Below the pieces are notes generated by a model, which was not told where the DNA came from, did not search any database, and saw nothing but the letters and a program-made list of their open reading frames with translations. A program made the translations under genes and the position numbers. A DNA stretch of 64,000 nucleotides from Siphonodentalium dalli (taxonomy: Eukaryota; Mollusca; Scaphopoda; Gadilida; Siphonodentaliidae): positions 120,781,989-120,845,988 of the forward strand of contig CP136068.1 in NCBI GenBank assembly GCA_032622095.1. The letters run 5' to 3'. Of this stretch, positions 1 through 13,291 are shown piece by piece (position 1 is the stretch's first letter; the number at the start of each line of letters is the position of its first letter).

Positions 1-599
1 ATTCCGTATTTAGTGTATCGTACGTGTTTACAAACAATATACCTAATACTAATATAATAAACGCACTATAATATATAGGACCCCACCCCCTCCCCGCGAT
101 GGTGGTATTTACACTACCGGGCATAACAATGTGATACTTTCTTACATTTCTTGACTGTTGATTGATTGATTGTCGACCCGCGATCAAAATTTCACAAAAC
201 ATACCAATGTATTCGACAATTAAGCAATATATAAGGCTAAATATGCACCCAAACATATCAATGGGCGCGCTGTTTGCCATGGACTAATTTCCTGACGTGT
301 ATATAGTAAGAGCGAGAACTCTATTTTTTCTAGTGTTGTGGTCTATGCCTTCACAGCGTCGCCATCACCATAATAAGCAATTATGCCAGCGGCAGCCAAT
401 GATAATGATCGTGAACTATCGACCATTGTGGAAATTGATCGATCCAGTAACGACTTTATTTTCAATTTATATGCAACGATGCATGTTACTTCTTAGAGAT
501 AACAAAGTCATTAATCCTGATTTAAATGTTCTGGCACCATTCCGTCAGTGACACGTTTACCATGAATTCATCCCAGAACAGCTATCGAAATTGTGTCAG

Positions 600-1672
600 A
601 ATGGTGCTATAGATTCAAATTTGAAATCAAAGATGGCTGCTGGCGGCCATATTTTTTAACGAATTTTCGAGAACAAAAATCGATGGCTCCCATCGAGAGG
701 TCACGCCGAAGATTCACGTGACGTTTGATGGTGATAGAATGAAGGATGTGGTATGTAGGGTGTGCCGAATGATTTAGTCATGCAAAGAGTAAAATCCAAT
801 ATGTCTGCCGACGCCCATGTTTTACATCGAAACTTGTTCTAATTCGACGGCTCCCACCTAGAGGCGATCTTAAACATACCTAATAACACTTCTTCAATAA
901 ATGCGGGCTGCAGGGTCTGCCGATGGATTGGAATTTGAAAACAAATTTCGGGGGAAAAATCGATGACCCCCATCTAGAGTTTAACCCAAAGATCCATATG
1001 AAAGTTGGTGACGATCGGATGAGTGATGTGACCTGTAGGGTGAGTTAACGGGAATTGTTGACGGACGCACATACAGACGGACGGACGACGGACGCCAACC
1101 CATGTCAATAGCTCAAATCCAAGACGGCCATGTTTTTTTTTGTTGCCGAATGACCCCAAAATGACTCGTTCCCATCTACATGTCAATGTCAATGCCCATG
1201 ACAAATTTCATAATGATCCGACCAAAGGTATGATATGTAGCCCGTGCCAAAGAATTTAGTCATGCAAAGAGTAAAATCCAAAATGGCTGGCGGCGGCCAT
1301 GGTATGTTTTATGGCTGATCGACCCCAAAATTTCTCGTTCCCATCTACATGTCAATATTAACATAAATGACAAATTTTATGATAACCAGATGAACAGTAG
1401 GACCTGTAGCCGTGCTAATGGATTTAATTTTGAAATCCAAGATGGCCGCTGGCGGCCATGTTTTTTTCCCGAATGACCCCAACATGACTCGTTCCCATCT
1501 ACATGTCAATGTCAACAGCTATGACAAATTTTATAATGATCCGACCAAAGGTACGAGCTGTAGCCCGTGCTAAAGGAAATTGTTGACGAATCACACGCAC
1601 ACACACACGGACGACGGATACCAAGCCATGGCAATAGCTCAAAAGGCTTTACAAAGTAAAGTTGAGCTAAAA
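600..1672 (+). repeat. degenerate tandem repeat element with ACGG microsatellite and terminal hairpin
   Basis: Diverged units repeat several times, each with a GGCGGCCATGTTTT block, a GACCCCAAAATGACTCG-like block and a GACAAATTTTATAATGATCCG block. Two arrays end in ACGG-rich stretches (1060-1100 and 1597-1620). The right end has TAGCTCAA and TTGAGCTA flanking a small stem, followed by AAAA. This layout (tandem core, ACGG tract, terminal hairpin) is shared with the elements at 12.6-13.1, 33.7-34.0, 35.3-35.9 and 52.1-52.6 kb. It is reminiscent of bivalve 'pearl' elements; that assignment is inference. Confidence 0.6.
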
Positions 1673-1686
1673 ACAGGTCCTGTCCT

Positions 1687-1927
1687 TTAACCCTTTGAGT
1701 GCCAGGTCGATTTTTGTATCAACCCATATACCCTGTGCCAATGCATTCTCTTATATATGCGAGTCGACCATAGGTCGCCTCGCATATATAAGAGAATGCA
1801 TTGGCCTAACAATTTTTTTAATTTTTTACAATTTTAATAATTTATTCTTATATTCTTTAACAGACTTATTTTGTAGGTTTAGGGCCGATGAGATCGTGAG
1901 ATCGGCCACTGGCACTCAAAGGGTTAA
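1687..1927. mobile_element. TTAA-flanked MITE, CCCTTTGAGTGCC termini, one hairpin module
   Basis: The ends are TTAA-CCCTTTGAGTGCCAG and its inverse CTGGCACTCAAAGGG-TTAA. A single 70-bp hairpin module lies inside (about 1735-1806). The TTAA duplication and CCC start suggest a piggyBac-related non-autonomous element. No transposase is present. Confidence 0.8.
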
Positions 1928-2303
1928 AGACATTATCGTGGACTTATTTCAGTGAATACAACAGATAAGTTAATACCCAAACACAATCTCCACTGGAAAA
2001 ATGTAGCAATCAATTCAGATTTTCGAAAACTCCAATCACATCGACTTACCAGTTCAGAGAACACAACGTCTGAAATACGCTCAAACCTAAATATTTACTC
2101 ATTTATTCGCGGAACGCCTTATTTGGTGATATACACAATGCAATAATTCCACCAACATTAATAGACACTGCATATATACATCGTTTATACAACGACGCTT
2201 TCTGTCAACATGGCTATAAACACATGTAAGAAAATAAATAATTTCGGCAAGATTATATGCTACCCCATTCGGGACACCACAACGGAGTGGGCCACATTAT
2301 ACT

Positions 2304-2566
2304 TTAACACTTTCATGACGGGAGCTGTGCTAGTGCAGCATTAAATATAATGTGCTAGTGCATTCTCTCATATATGCGAGTCTCCTATATATGCGAGTCT
2401 CCCATAAGATAATTCAGTGGCTTACAAGGTCAATGTTAATATTGTTAGGCCAATATATTCTGTTATATATGCAAGGCTTCCTATGGGAGACTCGAATATA
2501 TTTTTTAAATGCAATGGCACAGGGTTTTCGCAAAATTTTAGGAAGCTCCAGTCATGGAAGGGTTAA
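2304..2566. mobile_element. TTAA-flanked MITE, CTTTCATGAC termini, degenerate hairpin pair
   Basis: The left end is TTAACACTTTCATGACGGGA and the right end is inverse-similar (TCATGGAAGGGTTAA). Inside are two decayed hairpin modules of the second loop subfamily (GTCTCCCATA type). It is an older paralogue of the element at 13534-13796. Confidence 0.75.
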
Positions 2567-3127
2567 TACTACACGCGTGTATTCGAGTCATGTCCGGATT
2601 AGTAGAGTTATATCTATTGGTTATATAAACACACCTGGTTAAGAGGTCCTGCTATTTTGCTGGGTCCTGGTGAATTTCTATGATGCTGGTTGATCAAAAT
2701 GATGATGTTAAGAAAAAGTAGGAACGAATCGAGCCCCTATATATTTAGTAAGACACACGTGTATTATCGGCACGCGCAGTGGCGTAAGCGCTTAGCGCAA
2801 TGATGTCTATGTCAATGCCGGAACTTAATTATTATGTTAATTATAATATAATTATGCATGATATTATATTTGTTGTGTTGGGTTATTCAGAGTTAACTAT
2901 GAGATAAATATGTGTGATAAGGGTGGTTGAACAATTTTATCAACACTAAAAGACATATTTGTTTCTGGAAGGTGTCTTCACTTCCTCTTTGGTTGTGATA
3001 GGGAAATCGATATATTTGTTTAACCCCAGCCGTGTTGAGGTCGTGTTTTCCTTGCAAAAATGTGATTATGCGATCAAATGGATCACAAATTCGTCGCAAT
3101 TATATACGAAATATATTAACCTCGTCC

Positions 3128-3179
3128 ACTAAATTCGATTCGAGGCTCGCTAAAGCTCGGCTCGAATCGAATTTAGTGC
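3128..3179. repeat. short inverted repeat
   Basis: CACTAAATTCGATTCGAG and its perfect inverse flank a 16-nt spacer. It could be a small foldback element; no second copy was noticed in the window. Confidence 0.6.
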
Positions 3180-3209
3180 ACTTGTTTAATAAATTTCGTA
3201 CCGCGTAAA

Positions 3210-3545
3210 TGACAACTTAAAGACATGTTATGGACTTGTTCGGGTGCATGAAACTGTTAAGTTAGTACTCAGGAGTTATGCCAACCTGGGGAATGTAGCA
3301 TTCTACTAACATCGCCGAAAATTTCAAAGAAATCGACCATACCACTCCATAGAAATCATCGTATGAACTATGCCCAATTGTAAATATACGACGTCGAGAG
3401 TCATTGCATTTAGTTAATATATCAGAATGACGTTGTGTGTGTTGTCAATTTGAATTAATATTCCTAAACATAACTACAAGAGCAAGAGTATTCTCCATTT
3501 CTATTTCATCACCATGTTGGAGTGTTTCATATCACTTTAAGAAAA
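3210..3545 (+). repeat. dispersed repeat (copy 1 of 3)
   Basis: This sequence recurs in inverse orientation at 26965-27345 and partly at 13850-13945. Shared blocks include the stretch around GAATGTAGCATTCTACTAAC and the end TCTCCATTTCTATTT...TGTTTCA. Its class is unknown. Confidence 0.6.
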
Positions 3546-6500
3546 TATAAGGTTACTTTATCTTAAAAGCATCATTTTTGCCCTACCAGCATCATAGCAA
3601 TTCAGCAGGTTCCACCAAGATCATAAGATCATAGCCAATAAGAAGAACCACTGAACCAGGTGTGATAAAGCACTCCATGCTGAAATCATTAAGAGAGTTA
3701 GATATCGTGGTTATGGTACAGATCCATGCGACCAAAGCAGCGTTAGTCAGTCTACTCACATACATCAAACGACCTAGCCCGTGGACGCATGTCCACCCGC
3801 GAGACAATATCTGTAAATACAACATATACAAGCTACGCAACTATAGAACAGTAAAATCACGCAGGCTCAGAGATGAAAGTGGCTCTAAACTAAACTCGCT
3901 GGGACTGACTCAAAGAAATTAATGATCACTGAAATAATGTGAACTTCCATGTTGGTCCGAATGATGCACCGATATCGTATCCTCCAGCTATTGCTTGCTA
4001 TAGATAAGCACCTATCAGAGGAATTGACGTCCATCACTGATATTAAAAGATAAATATATTGGTTATAAAATAGTTCTGATCCTGAAAAATCCCTAAAAAA
4101 TATTGAAAATCCCCGAATTCAGGGAATTCCATGAAAACTTTCATCTCTGCGCAGGCTACAACATGGATATATATTGCATACGCTACAACTGAAGATATAC
4201 TGATTGAAATTCTACAAGATAGGTCAATCTAATATGCTAACATGGACGTGGCTAGAGGGATCTCATTTTGGGATAGCGATATTAAACTTGGAATTTCCCC
4301 CCCCCCCCCCCCCCCCTCGAGCTATGAACCAGACACAGAATTTTGATGTCGGGGAAATCCCATTTGCACCCCTCCCCATTTGGTGTTGCAATTTTCCCAA
4401 CTGATACCTCGCGTTATTTAACTGTTGGAAATTTCCAAACTAGCACCCATTTCAGTCCATAAAATTTTACCAAAACATATGAAAATATTCGACATTTAGT
4501 CTAGAAACAACAAATTCCACACTTAATTACTCTTTGGATAAATCACATTATCAGAACAATTTCAACATAATTTTGTGTTCTGAAATTGATAACTGCTCTA
4601 AGTTTTGGTCAAAGTAAATAACACTCCTAATTCCCCCCTTTCCACGTCCCTGTAATCAGATAGGTTCCGCAGATTCACCGCCGATAAAGAGTAGTTATTT
4701 CCCTTTGTACCGCATCGGATTGTGACCTTTTTGTTCCAAGAACAATTTGTTACAATCCAAATGATTAGCACATACCCGAAGGTTCATCGATAACGGAACC
4801 AAATGAAAACCCTTATCGAAAATATCGTGAAAATATCGCTATATATATCCTTGATTAATTGATTGTAATTTCTGCTCATCGGGTAAGGTGCGTGGCAGGT
4901 TAGACATCATTCTCTTTGAAAAGCCGACGATAATCCTAACGGATGTACGTCTCCAGATGTGTCCATTATATTTCATTTCTACAACGACGCGGCATTCTCA
5001 ACATGATGTAATAAACCATTTCCAAATATGGAATGCATTCCTGGCGTATTAAATGTTTGTGAATGTGAAAATCGTAGTATTTAGAAATAGTTATAAATAC
5101 AACAAGACGCGAAAGAATAATCAGTCACGAATTTCGTTGACGGATAAAAACAAGAAGATCATATCTCCTATAAAAGTAAAATAAGAGTAAAATGAGTTAT
5201 GGATATGTCGCCTATATTCAGTTTTCCAACAATACATGTAGGTGAGTTTGAAATGCGTGAGGAACTTGTGAACACGGCATTGACATCTGGTCTGTAAAGT
5301 GATCTGTTATGCCATACAACAATGAAATCACGCGCGTGCTTCGCCACTCCCCAATGAAATGGAGGGAATCCCATCAATTCAGTAACTGATGATTGAGATA
5401 TTGAGATATCAAGAGACGTAAATATTGTAAAATTTTCGTCCGCTTTTTAAAGAGACTGATTATACATAAGCGATGTGCAAGCTGGCTTAAGCAAGTTGGA
5501 CAAGAGCTTAGTAACTGGTAATATTGTTGAAATTTCACTTGTTATTGCTAAGCAAATCACAATTCCCCAGTAAGTAGAGTAGAGTAATGACATAATTTTA
5601 TCGATGAAAAGGGTCTACACATCTCATCAAATAATATATTGTACTGTTTATTCGCTCTTTTTGGTTTAATATGTATATAATTATACGAGCGGCCCAATTA
5701 AGATCGATGGGTGGTTCGCCCAGACCTGTAGACTCATTACGCCTAACTATTTGAATAATCTCCCAGTCAATCAACCAATTACTACCAAGGAGTAGCATAG
5801 TGTGCACCCTTAGTTATATACATTAAGTGATTATAAATGTAATTAAACTGACAATTACCTTCAAAACAAAGAGTTTCGAAATTCAGCGTCTGCTTCTGCT
5901 GCCATTCATTTTGGGAGTTGCACCGATGAAAGCGTACTCTACAACTTCGTACCGCTGGGCAGAGCAAAACAATACGTTGATACAATATAAGATCCCATTG
6001 TACCGGAGACATGTATATAGTATGTGTATATATGTGTATATAATGGTGTCCGCGAATTGGTGTATATGTCAACAGTACAATATGATTATACTGCTATACG
6101 CTGCTACATGGTATCGTGTGACTATTCTTAGTTGAGTTTAATGAACTTTAGTCTGACATACATTCGCATAAATCAAGAAACGAATACATTAATAAAAAAT
6201 TAATAGTAATTCTAATTTACATGTGATACTATGGATCTACAGTACTGTCAAGCATTTTCCAATATTTCACGGACCGCCAAAGTAACCAATAACAAAGTGT
6301 ACTCTTTGTGTCACAGTTAAAAACGGTCGATTAGCTGTTTGTCGAAAGTTTGATTATGACAGAAAGATGAGATTACCATTTTGTGAAACTAACGAAGATT
6401 ACATATAACTGTCGACATAGCACTGCTGACTGTGCTACATGTAAATTGGTTTCCCATTGTATTGTCTGTAATTCGGCACACGTAACGAATAACCCACGTT

Positions 6501-7588
6501 CGATGATGTTCATGACTAGATAGTTCACATCATATAAATTAAAAACTCACTTGCCAAACTTTTTGCCAAATGAAAATATTTTTTGCCATTGGCAAATTTG
6601 GCAAGAGGCAGCGCGAACCCTGCATATAACGGAGAACAAAATATATAGGCATCGTGGTATATATTTTTAACAAACCCTTTGGTTTTTGAATGGATTCTGA
6701 TATTAAGTTTCAAAAGTATGCATCAACATTGGACTTCATTTGGACTATAGGAAGGCGACATGGACTGTCGTCATATTCAATGTAAAATGTTTTTATAGTA
6801 TTGGCTAATGGGAGATGTGGTATCAGTGAGTGATTACTTGTCCCCCGCTCCCATTTCCCAATATGTGTAGCATTGAAACAAATAAATATGTTTAAACCAA
6901 GCCACGTGCATAGATATATTATTAAAGGATTCGGTTCTTGTTTTCAGCTGATACGTTCAAAAACAGATCACTTTTTGTGGGGGTCTTATTGGCGTATCAT
7001 TACTACAAATGAATAAATAAGACTTAATTAACAATCAGAAATGAGCATTCGGTTATCAAAGGGTTAATCAAATTGAAAATAACGGCATAATATTGGTATA
7101 TATATATAGCTGTAATAACAGAGGCAAGTGGCGAACAGACTCACATATATAGGCGTATTTACGCGTACGTGATCAGATTTGAATACCCAGATGCGAACCG
7201 ATAGGCGTTTTCATGCACATTGCTTCCGAGTAGGGGTATTTAGGTGCTCTACTATCAACCAGCATTGCTTTTTCGTCACGATTGTACCTTCCATTAATGC
7301 CAACAAATCAAATGACAGATGCTGTTAACCAAGTCCATCTGGCAATATTGAGGCTATAATTCTCTTAGCAACACCACCGCGAGCTATAATTGTGACATAT
7401 TTTTCTAGCAATAAAGTGAGCAACTTTCCAGATGGGCATAATTCTGAAACATTGATTTTAAATTTCAGCCACCCTGTTGATGGTAATCGGTTACTGACTT
7501 CTTGGATAGTCAAATTTGATGCATCCGCGCAAAATACGCATTATATCGGTCAGTCACAACGACACTGATATATAACAACGACATATAC

Positions 7589-7774
7589 CTGTGTTGTCGA
7601 CGCGGTCTTCTGCTTTACGATCCTCGTCCATGATGGACGACGTATGACGTAGGTTTGACTTGTCGTCGCCAGCACTAGTTTTCTTGTATTCCTCGTCGAG
7701 AATGTTGGCATGGAGGAACGGGCCAGTGTACCCCTCTTTCTTGGCAGAAGGGGAGTTTGGCACCACGTTTGTAT
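7589..7774 (-). CDS. erg: erg channel exon, cytoplasmic linker (continued)
   Basis: This 186-nt exon has acceptor gtttatttttcag|AT and donor G|gtatat, phase 1 at both ends. The split Asp codon joins it in frame to the 10.4-kb exon. The translation starts (D)TNVVPNSPSAKKEGYTGPF, contains LDEEYKKTSAGDDKSNL, and ends in a highly charged segment, MDEDRKAEDRVDNTG. No known domain is visible, which fits the hydrophilic, fast-evolving PAS-to-S1 linker of erg channels. The codons are unbroken, and the frame and splice sites agree with the neighbouring exons. A second overlapping frame is also open here but does not fit the splice phase. Confidence 0.78.
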
Positions 7775-10337
7775 CTGAAAAATAAACTGATTGACTGAAA
7801 CACCCAATAGTTATAATGGTGTATCAAACTGTATAGAAATGCACTGAACAATTCTAGTTCGAGAATGGTGGCCAAAAATATCTCTGTCGGTGCATGGATA
7901 TGATTATATCTTGTGATATTATCGCGGTAGCTTGACAGTTTACTATGTTAGGAATGATACCCGGCTCATACGTGAAGAAATTATCATTTCTCATCGAAAT
8001 GGCCATCTTTCGATCCGATTGGTAAATTTAGGAGTCCATCAACTCAGATAAAGGTTAAATCGGTCCTGATTATCGCTACCTCAGATACGACTACGTTATA
8101 AAACAGAAGCACCTTCGCTGCGCGTACAGCAGCATAGAAGTCTGCAAACGGACTCAAAGTGTGGCCCAGAGAGAATCTGTTGAGCAGTCAATCGTAGAGA
8201 ACATAGAGTTATCCCGCGTGCAATGGTCATTCGGCCTCGGTGTGTTCGACTGGGTCTCTCAAAGATTCCGCCTGTTCAGATTTCCAATTACACCAATAGA
8301 GTTACACATCTTCCATTTGCGACCTTTTGGTTACAAACAACCAATTATTTTTCAGGCGACAGTGTTAACTGTATGCCCAAACTACAGGCAGAGTTATCTC
8401 CCATCGCTCCGCTGAGCAATACCGACAGAATTACCATTATTGAAAACTTTTGGTGGTCAAAATAAGATAATAGGTGACTAAATATAGTTCCGACGATATG
8501 TAAAAATAGATATATCGGTCCGCAAAGTGTCATCCTTGTGGCAGTGCTATATCGCAGTGATAACGTAGAGGGCGCTGCATGAGTTTTGCTGTATGCCCCG
8601 CCGGCGATTTGAACTTCAAGTGGTAAAGTTTCCCTTGAACGCCATCCGATACACCATTCGGTGACAACAAACGCGACCTTTTCAGTATTTGTTTTAAATC
8701 TAAAATCTTGCATTTTCACAACTACACATTTACTGCACAAAATTCAGCTGCATAAAAAACCCTAAGCCTTCCATAACTTCTGGACCCCACCAGAATCTTC
8801 CTGGCCATCTAATCAAAATGATTGCCATATTTACGTAGGCTATGATTTTCTGTTCCCACTCAGGGAATTTTCTCTAAAAAACAATCAACCAATAAGCAGC
8901 CAGAATCCTCCATAAATGTGGAGTCAAAAGTAGTTTATACCTTCACAAATTCAAGAAGCGTAACTCTATATAATTAGTTGCTTGTAACATATAAGCGCAA
9001 TATAGTATCCAACAATTGGTTATAACTAACTGTTAGTTGACTCCAACTAACTATAATGTGTATAGCAGTGATTCCCTTAAAGATGCAATAAGGCATCAGA
9101 TCTCCGGTTGCAACAACATATGGAACCTGGACACAGAATATACCCCTCTCTGATACGACATATAAATTAGTCCCGGGCATATTGGATCCATCTATCCCCG
9201 TTCCGTTTTTAGTGCTACATGTCAAAATTATGTATAGTAGCATTCCATATATGGAGCTTTGGGAATTTATGAATTTCATATTTGGAATGCTGCATGCTCC
9301 ATAACTTTGACCTGTAGCACTAAAACCGGAACGGGGCTGGATTGATCTGATATGGCCGCGACTAAGTTATATGGCGTATAATTGCACGCAATGGGTAGGG
9401 GTTCATATTAGAGCCCGAAGCCGCCATCGCACGCCGCCGCCAGCCATATTGGCCACTAGCCGCCGTCAGCCATATTATCTCTAACGCCAGCCACATGAAA
9501 AAATCTCCGCCGCCGGAATTGTCAAATGGCTGAGCCGCGTGCATGGGCTTATATGCCAACACAACTTTACTGTGAATCGCAAAGAACTAAACCGCATTGC
9601 CCAATATTGGTATATTCACATGGAGACAGCATGGCTGTTATGGTATCAGAATACCTGGACCTCCCAATGTGGAATAGATTAATACAATGCATGCATGCTT
9701 TCATATAACTGAATGGGAGAATCCATTCAGTATTGAAAGGATTAAAATATAAATTGTTTATTTCGACACGACTCATTCTCATACGTCGCTGGTATTTGTC
9801 AATATATATATGCACATAACCTGTATAAGAGAATAGAAACTAGTTTGAAATATTATATCATTACTATCGGATTCATCATTCAATGATGCATGCATATATC
9901 GCCAGATACCAGTGATGATAGCAGTCGGAAGTCGAAATATGTCCCAAATGTAACTTATACCAATTACATGGGAAAATATACATAGTACATCCATGCCAGT
10001 CCTTCGTGTATTTTGAACTATTTTCGCCATAGTGGAAAAGCCCAACACCAAAAGAGCACATACAACTGTGCTCTGGGATTCTAGGGTTCACCACAAATGC
10101 TAAAACAAACGGGGTCTATAACCGGGGATTAGGAACATTTCGGAAACGAAAATACACTGAATGGTAACGTCTCAGCCGGCTGAGCCGCCATATTTCGTCA
10201 GTCACGAACGTCGCGACTGAGTCGGCTTAGACAGCAAACCAGCCACGAAATTGGATGAGCCAGCCGCGAAAACTAGTTGTCGTGGCTTCGGGGTCTAGTT
10301 CATATATATGACACAGAAATTTAGAAAGAATATGAAC
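7775..10337. other. erg intron between the 10.4- and 7.7-kb exons
   Basis: This is a 2,563-bp intron by exon prediction. One inverted-repeat element (9167-9365) is recognised. A 131-codon minus-strand open frame at 8345-8740 has no recognisable domain and is probably chance. The rest shows no features I can support. Confidence 0.6.
9167..9365. mobile_element. 199-bp foldback element, GGCCATATTGG family
   Basis: The two halves are inverse-similar: GGGCATATTGGATCCA with CCCCGTTCCG and TTTAGTGCTAC at the left, and the inverse (GTAGCACTAAAACCGGAAC, then ATATGGCCGCGAC) at the right. Two further copies lie at 58994-59218 and 61173-61397. Confidence 0.75.
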
Positions 10338-10496
10338 CTGGAGATGAGAGCTGATTAAGCGGCACTGTCTCCTCTGGAATCGGTGGATTCTCGATATCCA
10401 GCGGGCTGGAATTCGAAATGGCTTTAGTCTTACACCGAATATCCCTCCGTATTGATGGCAGTCGCAATTTGAAGCTTCTATGGCGACTTTGTGCGG
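10338..10496 (-). CDS. erg: erg channel exon, cytoplasmic linker between PAS and S1
   Basis: This 159-nt exon has acceptor ttatttgttttcag|CC, which completes a Thr codon begun at the end of the previous exon, so the frame is continuous. The translation includes SRHRSFKLRLPSIRRDIRC, then a Ser/Pro-rich stretch (NSSPLDIENPPIPEETVPL). The basic SFKLRLPSIRR segment resembles the basic patch that follows the PAS domain in vertebrate KCNH7-type linkers; beyond that, this linker is poorly conserved and disordered. The proposed donor is G|gttcat, weak compared with the other three. It is chosen because it preserves phase 1 and because the frame meets a stop 15 nt later. It could be an alternatively spliced exon. 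Confidence 0.8.
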
Positions 10497-10623
10497 CTGA
10501 AAACAAATAAGGATATATTATTCTGTGGGACAAATGTTAGAAAACCGACAAGTTCTACACATTTTTGTTGGAAGTAAGGGATATATATTTTCAAAATCGA
10601 GATAGATATGCTATATATATACA

Positions 10624-11068
10624 TTAACGGTACTCAATCCGATCAGGCGGTCCCCATACCATCAAGATACAACAACAACATTTCTTCAAAATACGCTTTA
10701 GTAATCAGAATCGATTTATTGCAACAAAATAATGCTAACCACAGTAAATATGACTGTCAACCATGGTATCAAATTTCAACAAAATATGGCCGTATTATCA
10801 CTAAAGTATCGCGAAATTTGACCGTATTACCACTTGATTTTAGAGTTATCCATCTTCATCCGCAATTTTGTCCGAGATCCTGCGTTTGACCAAGTGTTTC
10901 TGGGCCACATATTATTACACATCTCGAGAAATAACAAACTTCAAAAATCGATATCTGATCACGCTGAGCTTTGATGGGTGGGTTCCTCGACTCGAATCAA
11001 ATATTTTTTACCCCCGAAGCCAATGAAATAGTAATTTAGGAGTGTCTGGTCGGATTAAGTACCTTTAA
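10624..11068. mobile_element. TTAA-flanked AGGTACTC element (copy 1)
   Basis: The ends are TTAA-CGGTACTCAATCCGAT and the inverse ATTAAGTACCT-TTAA. The interior contains CGATATCTGATCACGCTGAG and TCGACTCGAATCAAATATTT blocks shared with the copies at 14769, 18229 and 54613. It lies 127 bp from the linker exon at 10338-10496. Confidence 0.82.
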
Positions 11069-12279
11069 GAGTGTATTCCATTGTTTATGTTATGCCACAT
11101 GACTTGTAAATCAAAGATGACTGCCATTACCAGCAGCATCCAGTACATATTTATATATTTGGGGTATGTTTCCTCCAGTATCATATCCACGACAAATTGC
11201 GTAAGTCGGTTGTCAACACGTCCCTCCACATTCACATGGCTTTTATGTTTCTAAATTCAAGTTATGGGGAGTGTTCAGTAACCTCAGTGCCATTTTTGTT
11301 TATTGTTTATAATCATGCATCTGATATGATTTTCGCGATAAGCCTATATGTATAACACATGTACATTATAATTGACATTGCTTGCATAATTTATGCCTAA
11401 TCACTCGCAACCGACATCACAACTATTTTCACCATCGAAACGTAATTTCATTCACCTGGGCCATTTGAGTGTGACATGGCAGTTTTCATACAAGCACATT
11501 CACTTTACCCTGATTGAAGTTTTTATAAGACAATAGCTAAATTACCTTGTCTTCTTCGTGTTATTATCTATGCCATGTATGAATAACTGACTACCTCGTC
11601 CACAATATATTATTTTCCGCACGTACTACCAAGATACATGCTATCCGAATGCGTGCGACATATCATCAAACCACTGCAGTATAATGTACAGCTATGCACA
11701 TTGGATCAGAGATGGAAGAATATCAATTATCGCTGTAATTATCGTACTATATTTATTATATTCATGTATTTAAATATACGTATATATACATACCGTAAGT
11801 TGTGTTTATAATCATATATCTTGCCTGTAAATACTTGAAATTAATGTACATATACTCTCCTATGATGGAGGTCAATAAACAATTCATTTGTGAATGAAAT
11901 ATTTGCAGATGTTTGTGGATTGAAATTCACTAGGCAATCGTCAGCCCGTGAATAAATTTTTGACAAGTCTGTGTGTAAAGAAGGGTGGTGACTATCAGTG
12001 TTCGCGATGTCAGTGGCCAAATTTGCCAATGGCCAATTTTTTTTCGAAATTTGCCAATAAAAATTTCATTTGGCCAAACTTTTGGCCAAACTTATTGTTA
12101 CCCAAAATGGAGACGGAAACATATTAGTCACTGACTTATACACCTATGGAGGAAAGGGTACTGTACTATGACGTATCGTAGGGGTGGGTCCATTACCCTA
12201 CAAAGTATTGTATTAAATTTACCAATACTTTCCATTTTCTTTTATTTGTTTGCATTAAAATTACCATCACCATTACTTT

Positions 12280-12365
12280 CAAATTGAGAAGTAATGCATT
12301 ACCATCACTTTCAGATGTAATATGCATTACCATCACTTTCAGATGTAATATGCATTACAATTACT
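12280..12365. repeat. short tandem repeat
   Basis: There are two to three copies of a roughly 27-bp unit containing GCATTACCATCACTTTCAG. A related unit occurs once near 41390-41420. Confidence 0.7.
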
Positions 12366-12639
12366 TTCAGTTGTTTTATACTTCATTTTGGAGTTTCCCT
12401 CCTACCCTGAAACACCTATCTCTCCGACCCTAATCTTCTATCATCCATCTTCATGTTCTTCTTTTAATGAAAGTTTCAACAAAAATATATGTTTCCATGT
12501 GCTTTAAAATAGAATGTTATATTAAATTTAAATGTTAGATCTTTGAATAAGAGCCTCCGAAATATTATATTATTATTAATCTACCGTTCGAACGCTAATC
12601 ATAACAAGAGGTGTGCACTCGAGTGCTAGCATACCCCCC

Positions 12640-13142
12640 ACCGTGGCAAATTCAACCCGCATTATCCGTAAACCCAACAAAAAAGATTTTGAACTTTAAA
12701 GAAAAATTCGGACTAATAATATCGATATGGTGTTACAAGAAGCTTGTACAAAAACAATTATTCAAATTGGTTCATATTTGTTAAAGTTATTAAGTCGGAC
12801 AGAATTTTCTAAGTCAAAATAAGTCGAAAATGAAGTGTAATATTACGAAAAACAGTCTGAGCCAATCCCTAGCCGCATCATGTAGAGAGGGTATTGTGAG
12901 AAGCATGTATACCAAACATTATTGAAATCGGTTCATATTTGTTAAATTAGCATCATGTAGAGAGGCAGTCCCAAGGAGATTGCATACACAAAATTATTGA
13001 AATCGGTTTATAGTTGTTCGAGTTTTGAGGTCGGACGGACGGACGGGCGGACGGACGGACACACGGAGGGAGAAAGTGTGACGGACAGACGCAGTCAATC
13101 CAGTATACCCCCCATTTTCTTCGAAAGTGGGGGTATAACTAT
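12640..13142 (+). repeat. tandem-core element with ACGG tract and terminal G-rich hairpin
   Basis: Three diverged units each carry an ATTATTGAAATCGGTTCATA-like block. They are followed by a GGACGGACGG tract (13030-13085) and a terminal hairpin made of TATACCCCCCA and GTGGGGGTATA. The layout matches the other ACGG elements, although the sequences differ. Confidence 0.65.
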
Positions 13143-13291
13143 GCAGATAAACGGACGAATGCATTAGCATTCGAATACATATTAAGCGGTCAGAAGCATT
13201 GTATTGCACGGTTTGAAATATATTGCTGCATACAAATATATACGATGGGGAGTCTCATGTAGCATTTGTCTATACGAGATTATATACTTAC

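Larger units (their letters stand above)
1..7588. other. intron downstream of the 7.6-kb erg exon (runs off left edge)
   Basis: No exon was recognised here on either strand. Positions 1-560 hold nothing I can name. From 560 to 2566 there are repeats, listed separately. Positions 2567-3127 and 3550-6540 look like unique AT-rich sequence with a poly-C tract at 4300-4317. A weak inverted motif built on TTTGCCAA at 6545-6610 recurs, degenerate, at 12010-12075. The S1 exons of the channel are expected further left. Confidence 0.5.
10497..13291. other. erg intron between the 13.3- and 10.4-kb exons
   Basis: This is a 2,795-bp intron by exon prediction. It holds a TTAA-flanked AGGTACTC element (10624-11068), a short tandem repeat near 12280-12365 and a microsatellite-bearing element (about 12640-13142). 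Positions 11069-12270 show no feature I can name beyond AT-rich sequence. Confidence 0.6.

Noticed and set aside
2765-2805. GTGGCGTAAGCGCTTAGC resembling a tRNA-like A box
   Set aside because: No B box or SINE tail downstream.
7550-7807. Alternative 85-codon minus-strand frame over the 7.6-kb exon
   Set aside because: It does not continue the phase set by the upstream erg exon; the other frame joins perfectly.
8345-8740. 131-codon minus-strand open frame in an erg intron
   Set aside because: No domain recognised; composition looks like chance and it does not fit the exon phase pattern.
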